Source: Lepidodermella squamata
Taxonomy: Eukaryota > Gastrotricha
Length of the DNA stretch: 64,000 bases
Reading direction: 5' to 3'
Assembly: GCA_047495785.1 (NCBI GenBank)
Contig: JBLDXI010000054.1
Location: forward strand, 4,092,001 to 4,156,000
How positions within the stretch are numbered: position 1 is the first letter of the stretch; each line of letters opens with the position of its first letter. The notes beneath the pieces are model-generated. The model had not been told where the DNA came from, ran no database searches, and worked only from the letters and a program-made list of their open reading frames with translations. Positions 48,049-59,583 of the stretch are shown piece by piece. Position numbers and translations under genes: made by a program.

Positions 48049-51000
48049 GACAAATTAGTCATACCTATAAAAACATCAATAGATAAAATTAACAGAATTA
48101 ACAAAATGGTTTAAATGTCATCCGTGAGCGGATGACGGCAACATTTCCCTTAGGCAGGTAATGCTCTCCAGGGCCAAAGAACAGAAGGTAATTTATCGTT
48201 AAATTCCGATAAAACCTATCGCGACGCTTTTAGGAAGAAGTTTGTCCAGGAATCCGATCAAAGCAGATCGCCGCGAATAAATTGGCAAATCACGGCAATC
48301 ATCTTAATGCATGAAGCTGAGGTCAAGATTATACATTTTAAACAACAGTTCCTTCAACCTATCAAGTTTCAAGATAACCAATGACTGGTCGCCATGAATT
48401 AGCATTACTAGAAAGAAGTCACAGCTTATTTATTTGTAATCGGCTTTAATGCAGCGGTTGTTTTCTGGTTCTCCCATCACTAGCTTCCGCAGAAGTGGCT
48501 CTCAGCGATTAGTAATAGCTGTTAAGCAGTCTCTCTCTTTGTCGACCAGTAACGTTTCAAGGCTTAACCGAGTTTCATGTTACAGAAACCCAAATGCTAG
48601 TACCAGAAAGTGTAGAGACGGACTACATATTATGAGTCCGAAGTATCTGTGTATCTAGCGTTTTCCGAAATACTTGATAACCGGAAATATGAAATATTTT
48701 CTTTCGCGTGTCAATTATAAGGTTTCCGAAGCGATAGTAAGTGCTTTGGTTAAGCTCGCATAGCGAGGATTCCGCGATCGCCAAATTGTGACTGGAGACC
48801 ATCTCAACGGTCTAACTGCGAACGAACTAACATAAGAACATCGACCTTTCAAGTCGCGTATCCAGAGGCGATAGTTAAATCAGCATGTAGAACAATGATG
48901 ATGATATCGCCAGTCGTCAATGGCAAATGACAAATAGCCGTAGAAGACTGGACAATGGCAATCGGGTCTATCGCGCGAAAAAACACCGATCCCCCCATTC
49001 GCCCCCTTCGGAAGATAAAAAGCAATCGGAGAAGGTAAGGAAACAAAACGGGCGCGCTCACGTCATGTCATAAAGCCGACACCGGACACACTCGCATATT
49101 TGAGTGATCTTTTCGTTACTCTCCCGAAAATAAATTATTCAGCCAGGCCGGAATGTGGCAAAAGTGCGAAAGGGGAAGTTTGGAAGCAGAACTTTAAAAG
49201 AGGGAGTAACACGTGATGCAAAATTCGGCTTGGTAATTCCTAGATGCGCATAAAAATCAAGGGCAGTGAGATTTACTTCCACATATTTTCTGGGAACAAG
49301 TACAATACTGCAGCGGTTGCATGTCAGATCGAATCCAACAGACTCGAAGACCGCATCGAAGAATCCAAAAAATCCAAAAATATAGAATCCAAAAAATGCT
49401 CGACCAGGTACAAGATAGATTCGTGAAAGCAACTGGGGTTCAGCTCCAGCCCCTTTCGCAACGCCGATTCGTCGGTGTCATGACCTACATTTACAAGATT
49501 GTGGTCGCAGGTCGAGGAACTGCTCAAGTCCGGTCGAAATTCGTCAAGATCAACAAACAAACCATCAGAACCAAATCGAGAAGATGGGAAAACCTACACC
49601 ACCACCAGATCCGGCTGGCAGCGAAGAGCTCAACAAAGGACACTGCCCCCTTCACGCGCATGGCGACCATCATCCAGCGCTGGAATGACCTGCCCAAGAC
49701 CGTGTTTCCAGACATTATTGATCCTCACTTATTCAAAAAATCTGTGAACGACCTAGGCCTAGTTTTTTAACATCCGAAAACTGACCGAAAATTCTTCGTA
49801 AATAAAAAAAAAAAAAAAAAAATAGAAAAGTGGGCGCGCGTAAGTAAAATGGTCAAGGACGCCCGGATATTTAAAAATTAATTATTATATGATAACTCTT
49901 TTGGATTTTAATTTTCCAACTAATTCACCAAAAATTTGTTAATATTTGTTGCCGCATTCATTTTTTTCTAAACTTTTTTGTATTTTTTCTGTTCTTCAAC
50001 TGTTTTTTTGATGTTTTTCATTTGATGTCAGCATATTTGTCGGGATAGCAAGTTTTAATGAGTTGATACTGAATTCTACGATAATCTAGCTTTTGATGAA
50101 TGAATAAAAAGTTGAATGTTGAATGATTGGATATGCGGTATTTTTGTTAGTTGTGAAACAAGGCGCAGCCCCCTCCACTATTTTAAATGAGGAAAGGAGC
50201 TGTTCACAGGCAAGGCGATTCGATTGCAGCTATCGTATTGTCTCGTTCTTTGAAAACCTCGCCTGATGTTTGATGTTGTTACGCCGTGACTCTGATGCTA
50301 TGTCTGATGCTTTGGAGCTCTTTTTGGTAATCCCAGCTATAGATCCTGTCTCATCATCCTCTCCTCATCATCCTGTCTCATCCTGTCTCATGGGTTATAC
50401 TGGAGTTTCAGAGCCAGGCATTACCATAGCAGACCATTTTCTCTCCTTTACCCCCAGTTCTCACGCTGAGAACGTTCAGCGAAGTCAGCAAATCAGAGAG
50501 ATCGCCTGTAAAGTAGCTCTTTGTGGATCTTTGTGGATATATATTCTGCTGGCTTCAACAAACGTGTGCGTTGTTTAAATATGTTCAGTAGTTCTCAAAG
50601 TTTATTGTCTATTTTCGTTCATTTAAGTTGTTTTCTAAGTTGGTGAAGCTCACTAATCACTAATTTCTTACCCTAACGATGCAGTTATGATCAGTTGTTG
50701 GAAGTGTCCTGGGCTCGGCCTTGCCAAGTAAGTTTGTCAGGCGGCGTTGCAGACCTTGTCATCGCAGTCGCATGATGGAAATGCTCTTCTTAGGGTTTGG
50801 CACCTAACGTGTTAGCAGGAAGTGCTCTATTTGTTTCTCTCTACCCTCCTCGCGTAATTACTTGTGTGACTTGTGTGTTGTGGTGCATTAAGAACTGCTT
50901 TCTGCTGAAGCTGTGATAGCCATGTTTAGGTCTATCCTTTTGGCAATAAGTAATAAGCCCGTGATTTTTAGCCACATTGCAAGCTTAAGCATTAACTCTT

Positions 51001-51070
51001 TCGTGAATCAAGTCTCTCTTATCAGTGATATATTTTCTAATTACACGACTATCTTTAGATCGTTTTCAAA
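48049..51070. other. Gene-poor region with a LINE remnant
   Basis: About 3 kb between divergent genes. The only supported content is the LINE tail near 49.3-49.8 kb. The 50.2-50.6 kb stretch has a partial repeat of CATCCTGTCTCAT units and no coding signature. The UBXN6 promoter is expected in the last 500 bp. Confidence 0.45.
49321..49822 (+). mobile_element. 5'-truncated LINE (non-LTR retrotransposon) tail
   Basis: A 149-codon frame ends with FTRMATIIQRWNDLPKTVFP followed by a short FKK tail, the usual C-terminal end of LINE reverse-transcriptase polyproteins (R.xxxWNxLP). A preceding VQDRFVKATG stretch matches the region just after the thumb. The stop at 49768-49770 is followed within about 35 bases by AATAAA and a 19-A tract (49804-49822), as expected for target-primed reverse transcription. 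The upstream limit is not defined. No intact reverse-transcriptase catalytic motif is present, so it is not autonomous. Confidence 0.7.
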
Positions 51071-52575
51071 ATGGACAAAATCAAACATTTTTTTGAGCAA
51101 AAGAAGGCGAAAGTCAAGTTTGCCATGATGGGGGAAGGTTCAAAACTAACGGCTGGTGCATCTTCCAGTAAAACTAATTCCACAAGCAATGCCGAATCTT
51201 CTTACAGCCATGGGAGAATGGAACAGACAAATGACGCTAGACGAGCGGGCGAAGCTGCACTCGCTCGCATGGCTTCAAAAAACAATCCAGGGGCTTCCAG
51301 TACTTACATGCGCCTCAAATCTCAAATCGAAGCAGAGATGAAGCGTGAAAATGCATCTGCCGCTGCTGCATCGTCTGTTCATGACAATGAGAAGAGAGAA
51401 GTGGTAAAAGATGGGCCTCGGATGTTGGAAGTTTCCGGAATATATTTCACCTGTCCTTTAATTGGACCTGAAACCGCTTCGTGGAACGAAATGAAGGACA
51501 AGATAGCCAAGTTTTTAGAAGAACAGTTATTCGCGCAAGAACCAGCAATGGCTGCAGCTTTGATGATTCATTCGCTTAACAAAGACCCTGAGAAGGTTCA
51601 AAAATGCATAGAAATAATCTCCAAGTATGTTGACAACATCATTTCGAACCCAGCTGAGGAGAAGTTCGCGCGAATCCGCATGCAAAACAAAACTCTACAG
51701 GAAAAAGTATTGTCAATGAGAGGGGGGAGCGAGTACCTTCAAGCCATCGGATTTGAGGCATGTCAATATTTTATCTTGAGATAATTAGTTTTTATTTAAT
51801 TCTCCATCTTTAGCAAATTCAAATTGATGGCGAAAATGGACCCGAGCCTTATCTCGTACTTCCAGAATCTTCTCGCGTACCCACGGCGTTGAAAGAAAAG
51901 CTTGACATTCTAGTTTTGGCTGAACCAATAGTTCCCATACTTGACCGTGGAATCCGAGTCTTTTTCCCATCGGCAAATGCAGGTCGCTTCCGCGATTTGC
52001 CTGAAGACTTTTTCTCGATCTCAAAGGAAGAACTTCGCAAGGAAATGCAAGCACGGGCAGAAGAAGTCGAAAAACTAGGTTGAAAAATCATTTGTTAAGC
52101 TGATAGAGTTAATCAGTTGTTTGGTCATTGTAGGTATGCTAAGAACCAAAGCCATGAAGGAAAGGAATGCTCAACGCGAGCTGAGACGCTACAGGTTTTC
52201 TTTGATCCGATTTAGGTTTCCAGATCAAACGACTCTTCAAGTAAGACTCTTCATCATGTTTCCTTAACGAGATATCTTGGGATTTTAAACTAGGGAACAT
52301 TTTGGTCCACAGAGCGTGCGAATGACTTGATCGAATTTGTGAAGGAACACGTTGAACCAGATTGGGCTCCATTCACGTTGTCTTGCCGAACTTCTCAAGG
52401 CAGTCAATTACTTCTTAGCGAAGATACGTCCGATTCACTTGCGGAGTTGGGATTATGCCCATCGACCCTGATAAATGTCGTTTTCGATGCAGATCTGATG
52501 GAACAGTGTCGCAAAGAGCAGATGCCGCCTCCTCGTCTCAAGTCATCAACATTGGAGCTCATTCAAGCTTTATAA
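51071..52575 (+). CDS. UBXN6: UBXN6 (UBXD1)-like p97/VCP cofactor
   Basis: Cofactor of the AAA-ATPase p97/VCP in endolysosomal and ERAD ubiquitin handling. Four exons (51071-51757, 51814-52078, 52134-52240, 52294-52575) encode 446 aa, about the human length. An N-terminal helical VIM-like stretch (RRAGEAALARM, near 58-68), a PUB domain at about 150-250 (KCIEIISKYVDNIISNPAEEK) and a C-terminal UBX domain at about 325-430 (YRFSLIRFRFPD) are visible. The first intron begins GAG/GCATGT: a GC-AG intron is the only choice I found that keeps frame with the next exon. It is the first gene of the putative operon, with an acceptor-like ATCTTTAG 12 bases before the ATG. Confidence 0.93.
51758..51813 (+). 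other. Probable GC-AG intron in UBXN6
   Basis: 56-bp intron with donor GAG/GCATGT and acceptor ATCTTTAG. A GT donor in frame is absent: the GT one codon later would create a stop after the join. Confidence 0.6.
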
Positions 52576-52740
52576 ACGCGCTAATTTTATTTCATGAATT
52601 ATCCCAGAAAATTTTGTAATGTTAAAAATTTCTGACAATGTCTGTGTTACCGTCATTTCCTCATGAAGCTTTTTTCTTTCTTAGGTAATGTTATTTATTG
52701 ATTGAAAAAGGTGTAAGTTCTGTGTGTGACTAACTCTGCT

Positions 52741-54044
52741 ATGTCTCGCCAACACGACAACGAACCTGACAAAGAACCTTTGATTTTAGCAGACGCTGAT
52801 AAACCGGAGGAAGAAGATCACATCGGAAAAGTTAGTATACCTCCAATGACTGCAATGACGTCGAAACCAACCAATGAGTCGCTGACCAAGTCCATGGTCA
52901 GAATTGCACTTGTTGTAACGGCATACTGGATTATTTCTATTTCAATGGTTTTCCTGAACAAATATCTACTCAGCAGCGATGATTTAAAGGTTAGCATAAA
53001 CCCTCGAAAAAATCCGATTAGATTTTTATTTTTATCAGCTCGACGCTCCTGTTTTCATAACATGGTTTCAATGCGTCGTAACGGTTGGAATTTGCGTAGG
53101 AGCGTCTTACGCGAGCACCCGAATCAGTTTAGGAATCGACTTTCCCCCGGCTCCTATCGAACTGAAAACAATTATCAAAGTTTTGCCACTATCGATTGTT
53201 TTCATTTCGATGATTGCCTTCAATAATCTCTGCATCAAATACCTGTCCGTTCAATTTTACAACGTTGGCAGATCTCTTTCCACGGTTTTCAATGTGGTAC
53301 GTTTCGCCGAAATTAGCCTGAATATGTGTGATGTACGCGTGTAATTATTGCCTAACGATAGATCTGTAGCTATCTTTTGCTTGGACAAACCACTTCTTTG
53401 CCAGCTCTCGGTTGCTGTGGCATAATTATCGCTGGATTTCTGCTTGGCATTGACCAGGAGGGCAAGGGAAATTCAGGGCTGTCGATGGCCGGTATTGTGT
53501 TCGGCGTTCTGGCTAGTCTTTTTGTTGCGCTGAATGCCATTTACACTAAGCGCATTCTGCCCACCGTCGACAATAACGTGTGGCGACTTGCTTTGTACAA
53601 CAACTTGAACGCTTGCTTTCTTTTTGTCCCACTCTCACTTATCAATGGCGAGATCCACGAAATCATGAATTTCTCCCGCATTTTCGACTCCACCTTCTGG
53701 ATCTTGATGACCATTGCTGGTATCATTGGTTTCTTGATCGGCTACGTTACTGGTAAGGTTCTAAAATGTCTACTAAAATTTATTTTCAATTATTGTATTC
53801 AACAGCTTTGCAAATCAAGTACACTTCTCCGCTGACTCATAACGTCTCTGGTACTGCCAAAGCCGCGGCTCAAACTGTGATTGCCTGCTGGTGGTGGAAT
53901 GACCACAAAAGTTTTCTGTGGTGGTTTTCCAACATTCTGGTCCTTTTCGGCTCGGCCTGTTACACTTATGTCAAGCAGCGTGAAATGGCTCATCAGCAAG
54001 AGCGTAAACCCGTTGCATCAGAACCTGGTAAGCTGAATGCCTGA
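52741..54044 (+). CDS. SLC35C1: GDP-fucose transporter (SLC35C1-like)
   Basis: Golgi membrane carrier of the nucleotide-sugar transporter family that imports GDP-fucose for fucosylation. Four exons (52741-52989, 53039-53296, 53362-53752, 53806-54044) encode 378 aa with about ten hydrophobic segments. Family-conserved blocks are [66 protein letters not shown] and [15 protein letters not shown]. The exon 3 acceptor was chosen at 53361 because it yields [11 protein letters not shown] in frame. I use ATG 52741. The N-terminal 60 residues are acidic and cytosolic. Confidence 0.95.
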
Positions 54045-54491
54045 TCTTTCATCTGGGGTACCTGTTGGTGTAGGAACAGAAGTGATGATTCCGTCGTTAG
54101 CTATTATTTATTGTCGCGTTGTGAACGGAAGTTGACTGTGTCGAGTGCTCTCATTTTTGAATGTGATGTGTGAAACCCTACATGCAAATATTTTTTTTTG
54201 ATGAAATTATTTGACGTCAAACACTTCTCTTAGCTGCTCATTATATTGTGTGAATGAAAAATTTACGTTGACTGCTGAGCAAATATTTAGCCTTATTTAC
54301 CGGCGTGACGCAATCTTGTTTATGCTTACTGAAAAGACTTACAAACTTTGGTTGATTGATACCATTCATTCTGTTATTCTGGCCAGGACTTCTCGGTTTT
54401 GTTTCTAACTGATTGGAATTCAATACAAACTGTTTCTGTAAATTTAACGCAACTTATTTTTGCTAGATTGTATTATTTAAACAGCTTTATC

Positions 54492-55315
54492 ATGGCCTCC
54501 GTTGTTAGCATAGCTACAGAAAACGAGCTTAACGAACTCGTATCAAAGAATGAGCGGTTAGTCAGTATTTTTTATTGCTTCTTTTTGGCTAATTTTTATT
54601 TTTTTTACCAGCAAGTTAGTTGCGCTCTATTTTGAAGCTGGATTTGCTGCCGAGTGCGCTTCAATGAACCCAATCTTAGAGCAATACGGTAAAGATGTCG
54701 ACTTTGCTAATGTGGTCATTGCTCGAGTAATTTTTATGAATAAGCCCTCGCCTGGTGATGCGCAATTGAAAATGTAATTTCTCGTAGATTGACGCTGAGA
54801 AGTACGAACCTCTTGCTGCCAAATACGGAGTGGAAATAGTCCCGTCGTTTGTATTCATCAAGAACGGCAAGACCATCGACAAGCTGTCAGGCTTCAACCC
54901 ACCCGAGCTGAACCGTTTGATGAAAAAGTGCTTGGACGTCAACATTCTTCCCTCAGTGCAAGCTGCGTCTGTTTCTGTGCCGTCAAACGGCGACTCAAGT
55001 GAAGGCGGTCTCGAAGCGCGGCTGAAGAAGTTGATCAACCAGAGCCAAATCATGTTGTTCATGAAGGGTTCACCGGATGCGCCGAAGTGCGGTTTCAGCC
55101 GGCAAATAATCGAAATTTTCCGCGACGCAAAGGCCTCGTTCGGTTACTTCGACATTCTGTCGGATGAGACAGTCAGACAAGGTCTGAAGGAGTACTCAAA
55201 GTGGCCTACCTATCCACAGGTTTACGTTAACGGTGAACTGGTTGGCGGCCTTGATATCATCAAGGAATTGAAAGCATCGGGTGAACTGTCTGCCACTTTG
55301 TCTGGGACTGCTTAA
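54492..55315 (+). CDS. GLRX3: Glutaredoxin-3/PICOT-like protein, single Grx domain
   Basis: Cytosolic/nuclear monothiol glutaredoxin that binds [2Fe-2S] clusters and hands iron to target proteins. Three exons (54492-54556, 54612-54726, 54788-55315) encode 235 aa. Residues 1 to about 105 are a thioredoxin-like domain with AECASMNP at the position of the usual WAxxC. A glutaredoxin domain lies at about 138-225 with the monothiol site CGFS at 161-164, preceded by LFMKGSPDAPK, and the block WPTYPQVYVNGELVGG. Vertebrates have two Grx domains, whereas this copy has one. Tightly spaced with TMEM129 downstream (131 bp). Confidence 0.95.
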
Positions 55316-55446
55316 TTAAGCTTACTGGACAGTTGCCAATTATGACTAGTAATTTTCGGTGGAACCTGTGATTTTGAAATATCGTTATGGGGAAGTTTAT
55401 CAGCTTGGCTGTTACTATGTTTCCTTTTTCTTTATAGTTTCTTAAA

Positions 55447-56687
55447 ATGGAATGGGTGAAGGATGATGTTGTTCTTTCTTTGTCATACTTTGTGATAGGT
55501 AAGATTCACATATTTTTCAGATGTGATTTTATTGAATATTCCTTTTTAGCTATCTGTATTATTTGTCCACCTGCTGAATTTGTCAGTGCTGGTTTAACTG
55601 TGCAAACTGTGTATAGCGGATGGCTTGGTAGTGAGCAGGTAGGTGATAATATTCTCAAAAAAATCATGATTTAACTACGATCTGCAACTAGCTCGACTTT
55701 GTTGGCTATCATATCCGTCGAACTGTTGCTACAATCGTCGTGCACGCTGCTCTCCCCATCGGATATTTTTTAGCTCTGGCGTTGTTCACCTCAACCAATA
55801 TAAATGGCCTATTTGAAATGCTTTTCTTTACGAGTCGCGGCGGAATCGCTTGGCCGGGTCTCGCCGCTATCGTTGCATCCATCTTCATTTTTTCTGCAGC
55901 TATGCTATTAGCTCGATCCTGGCTCAACGGTAATCACCCGATCATCCGGCAACTGCAGCAGTACAACCCTAACGATTGGCAGCGCATCGCCGCCGAAATA
56001 TCGACGGAAATGCTGCGGATAGACAAATTCGAAACAGGGCCTCCGTCGCGGCGTCTCATTGTCACTGATTCTTGGGTGTTACTCACCACGACCTATAACG
56101 TGAATTTCGCTCGAAAAGTTGATATACGCCTCCGCTTAAAAGGCGCTCTTGATATTGCTATGCACCCGGATTTGGGTCAACACGGCGTTCAGTTTTTGGA
56201 CATTGACGTGTTGGATGTCGCTCACTTTGCCACTGAAAAAGTATTATTTTCAGTCAGACTTAGCTCGCTTGAGTTTAACGAATTGCAAACGCGAATCAAT
56301 TCACCGATTGAAAATGTCCGCAATGTTGTGATCCGCCAATCTCTGTCTGATCAATTTGTAGCCGCTTTCCTTGACCAAATCGATAGCAATCCACGCTATC
56401 ACCCACCTGCTGATCTTATCGAATCGGAAATGTGCATTGGCTGTATGCAGAAGCCTGCTAATGTGAAGTTGCAGCGATTGTGCGAGGATGTGCCTGAGGA
56501 GCGAGGCGAACTGCCGCCATGTCAGCAATGCTTTTGCCGCCCGATGTGGTGCGCCGAGTGCCTTGGACGCTGGTTTGCCGCGCGGCAGTCGCAAGAGGAT
56601 CCTGCAACTTGGATGACTCATAAGTGCCCTTGCCCAACCTGCCGGGCTACCTTTTGTGTATTAGATATTTGCAAGTTGGAGCTTTGA
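55447..56687 (+). CDS. TMEM129: TMEM129-like ER RING E3 ubiquitin ligase
   Basis: ER-resident E3 ligase used in ER-associated degradation. Three exons (55447-55498, 55550-55638, 55692-56687) encode 378 aa, near the human 362. Three hydrophobic segments fill the first 125 residues (SLSYFVIG, HAALPIGYFLAL, WPGLAAIVASIFIF). A cytosolic region follows, then a C-terminal atypical RING with CIGCMQ, PPCQQCFCRPMWCAECLGRW and CPCPTCRATFC, about residues 295-372, in which every zinc-ligand Cys I expect is present. An acceptor-like CTTTATAG ends 9 bases before the ATG. Confidence 0.95.
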
Positions 56688-56824
56688 GATGTTTTTTTTT
56701 CGTTGGCATCTGAGGCATGCTTATTATAGATTTTTGATATTTTATTGCTAGAAAACACGAGCAATTCTCAACCGAAAGTTGTTTCTTATTTTAGGTTGCC
56801 TTAGTAAAACCTATTTTAATAAGG

Positions 56825-58204
56825 ATGTTGTCACAAAACGTAATCCGCCAGGCCTTCGCGCTCGGTAACCGCTTGGTGCTGGTTCAAGGCCGAACCTTGG
56901 CCGCCGCAGCATCTACTTCGCAACAGCCAAACCAAACAGCCGCTAAGCTAAATGAAAATCGCAAGGTCACCGTTATCCCAGGAGACGGTGTTTGGCCTGG
57001 TATGTGAAGCGCTTTTATGATATTTAGGATCGTCCTTAATTACTCACTCCATGTTGTAGAGCTCTTGCATGTGGTTCGTGACGTCTATAAGAAGATGGCT
57101 GTTCCCGTGACCTTTGAGCTGTTGAACTTGTCTGAAATCAATCCCTACGCGTCTGACGGCTTCGACGCTGTCGTTGATTCGGTGCGCCGAAATGGTGTCT
57201 GCATCAAGGGCATCATCGCCTACCCATCGTCGCATCCAAAGGGCGAATTGCACACCTACAACATGCGCTTGCGTCGCGCCCTTGACTTGTATGCCAACGT
57301 TGTACACATCAACAGCATGCCAGGTAAAACCGAGTGAATAACGTACTTCTTGAATCTTGAAATGCCGATTTTATTAAGGACTCAAAACGCGCCATGACGA
57401 CTTGAATTTTGTTATTATTCGCGAACAAACTGAGGGCGAATACTCATGCTTAGAGCACGAAGGTTGGCTATTTTTTGTCAGAGCCATTCCTCCTTAAAAT
57501 TGTATTATATTTCAGTCGTGCGGGGTGTTGTTGAAAGCTTAAAGATCGTCACTCGTCAGAGGTCGATGCGTATTGCTAAGTTCGCGTTCGACTACGCTGC
57601 CCGCAACAACCGCAAAAAGGTGACCGCCGTGCACAAGGCGAATATCATGAAGCTGGGCGATGGCTTGTTCCTCGAGTGTTGCGGCGCCGTCGCCAAGCTC
57701 TACCCTCAAATCAAATTCGAAGCGATGATCATCGATAACTGCTGCATGCAGCTGGTTCAGAATCCGCATCAATTCGACGTGATGGTCATGCCCAATCTCT
57801 ACGGCAACATCGTCGATAATCTCGCTGCCGGTAATTTCCCAAATGGATCCGCATTCTGGTTCAAAATGATTTTTTATTTAGGTCTTGTTGGCGGCGCTGG
57901 TATCGTCCCCGGTGAGAGCTATAGCTCGGATGTTGTTGTCTTCGAGCCAGGTGCGAGACACGCCTTCTCTGCCGGCGTTGGCCGCAATATTGCAAACCCC
58001 ACAGCGGCTCTGCTGATGGGCACAAATTTACTGCGGCACTTGCATTTGCCGAAATATGCCGACCGCATTCGAAACGCGGTGTTTGCCGTTATCAAAGACG
58101 GAAAAGTTCGCACGCCCGATCTCGGTGGCTACGACTCGACCACCGATTTCGTAACTGCTGTTCTTCACCATATTGAAATGAACTCTCCTCAGCAACAACA
58201 GTAA
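56825..58204 (+). CDS. IDH3B: NAD-isocitrate dehydrogenase beta subunit, mitochondrial
   Basis: Regulatory/beta subunit of the mitochondrial NAD-dependent isocitrate dehydrogenase of the TCA cycle. Five exons (56825-56999, 57060-57323, 57379-57462, 57516-57830, 57882-58204) encode 386 aa. The first 40 residues are Arg/Ala/Gln-rich without acids, as a mitochondrial presequence. Blocks include [70 protein letters not shown] and [12 protein letters not shown]. The choice of beta over gamma rests on LSEIN and CCMQLVQ context. The last intron (57831-57881, 51 bp) is stop-free and a multiple of three. Confidence 0.93.
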
Positions 58205-58475
58205 ACTTCTAAACATCGACTGCACGCGGAATGTCAACGTCTCGTTAAAATCTTAAGTCTTATTTTTGTGTGTGCGACTGCCTAGAATCGTTTTCGAAGT
58301 ATACCGCTTGTCCCTGGCTCTCAACCGTGCCATGCTTTTATATCTTGTCTGCGGCTGACTTTTTATCACTGGGATTACCCATCAATCCTTGACTTCTACT
58401 AGCCTGGTGATCATATTTGAGTGCCGATCATGCATCACGATGTTTGTAACCCTGAAAACTCTTCGAGTCAGAAAG

Positions 58476-58481
58476 AATAAA
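58476..58481 (+). terminator. Poly(A) signal of the putative operon
   Basis: AATAAA 272 bases past the IDH3B stop, the first one I find downstream of the whole five-gene run. Confidence 0.5.
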
Positions 58482-58782
58482 TAGAACGACCGCGGGTTTA
58501 TTTGAACATTGCAGCTTTGTTGATACATATAATAATTTCATTCATTCTTGTAAACGAGTTAATGCAGATGTCATCAATCAGAAATAATTCATTCGCAACT
58601 ATCTATCAGCTGGGCACAATACGCGTGGAGCACTTGGTCACACGGACTTTACTAATCACTACTTCGGCTTGAGCTAGATACATTTAGTCAGTAGCGCCAA
58701 AGAAACAACGAGTAAACAATATTCGAGTGAACCGCAATAATTGCAATAAATATTACAAAACTCTTTCCGACATTCGCAAGAT

Positions 58783-58788
58783 TTTATT
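58783..58788 (-). terminator. Poly(A) signal of TMEM41B
   Basis: Minus-strand AATAAA, 19 bases beyond the stop codon of the TMEM41B gene. Confidence 0.55.
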
Positions 58789-58806
58789 TTCAAGGACCGG
58801 ATTCGC

Positions 58807-59583
58807 TCATTCAAACTTTTTACTGAGACGTCTTTTGAACAAAATTGGTACTAACGCAAGAACAGCAGATCCGACTAAGAAAAGAATGGATTTTAGCGAA
58901 AACGCGTCGCGTTCAGATGTCAATTCGTATAGAGTACCACCCGCATTTATTGCAACGCAGGACGGCGGTGCCACGCCAATGAATGTTCCCAGGAAAAATG
59001 GTAGCAATGGCACTTCTACTAAAGGAGAAGCCAAATTGATGAACCAGTTTGGAATGAAAGGAGTAATTCGGAGGAATAAAATATAGTAAAGCAGTTGATC
59101 GTTGTGCTTCTGCACTTGAAGCGACCAATTTCTTAACCGATCAGCGATATATTTGTTCGCAATTGGGCGACCTACGAGAAAAGATAGAAAGTAGCAGAAA
59201 GAAGCACCCGTCGCAGAACAAGTGCAAATAAGAGCCAGTGCGAGGGGAAAAGGGAACAGAAAGCCACAAATAATTGATAAAAAGATGGAACCAGGAATAG
59301 CAAATGTTTGCAGAAATATGTATGTCACTATGACACCAAACAACACATTGTAATAATGGTCGGTTTTGTAGTTAGAAAGAACCTTCCCCAGATTTTTGGC
59401 ATCTTGGATGTTGGTCGGAAGCTTGAAATACCCCTTCTCCGATTCCTTCAACTCCGGAAAGCTGCGATACACCATGAAAAGCGATAGCAAGGATAGTCCG
59501 AAGATAGTCGCTAATGCTAATACGGCTTTGCGGGAGCCAGCCTGCGATGTTGTTGGAGCTGATTGTGAGGTTGATGCCATCAT
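58807..59583 (-). CDS. TMEM41B: TMEM41B-like ER scramblase (VTT domain)
   Basis: ER membrane phospholipid scramblase needed for autophagosome formation and lipid mobilisation. Single-exon 258 aa, without introns unlike its neighbours. One membrane helix near 20-40 is followed by a VTT/DedA domain at about 85-215 containing IPGSIFLSIICGFLFPFPLAL, CSATGASFCYFLSFLVGRP and RITPFIPNWFINLASP, and a C-terminal hydrophobic segment with a KRRLSKK tail. TMEM41A is the alternative; the IPGSIFLSI and GASFCY context fits both, and I lean to 41B on overall length and tail. Confidence 0.85.
   Translation of the reverse strand: MMASTSQSAPTTSQAGSRKAVLALATIFGLSLLSLFMVYRSFPELKESEKGYFKLPTNIQDAKNLGKVLSNYKTDHYYNVLFGVIVTYIFLQTFAIPGSIFLSIICGFLFPFPLALALICTCSATGASFCYFLSFLVGRPIANKYIADRLRNWSLQVQKHNDQLLYYILFLRITPFIPNWFINLASPLVEVPLLPFFLGTFIGVAPPSCVAINAGGTLYELTSERDAFSLKSILFLVGSAVLALVPILFKRRLSKKFE

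Larger units (their letters stand above)
51057..58204 (+). other. Putative five-gene polycistronic operon
   Basis: UBXN6, SLC35C1, GLRX3, TMEM129 and IDH3B are all on the plus strand, with gaps of 165, 447, 131 and 137 bp between stop and next ATG. Each start is preceded by an acceptor-like AG after a T-rich run: 51057-51058, 52683-52684, 54483-54484 (or 54465-54466), 55436-55437 and 56793-56794, 7-56 bases before the ATG. I found no AATAAA in the gaps, but one lies after the last gene (58476). This fits an SL-processed operon; it is inference from sequence only. Confidence 0.6.
58205..58806. other. Convergent intergenic region
   Basis: Lies between the 3' ends of IDH3B (plus) and TMEM41B (minus). 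It holds AATAAA at 58476-58481 (plus) and the TMEM41B signal at 58783-58788 (minus). No gene. Confidence 0.5.
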
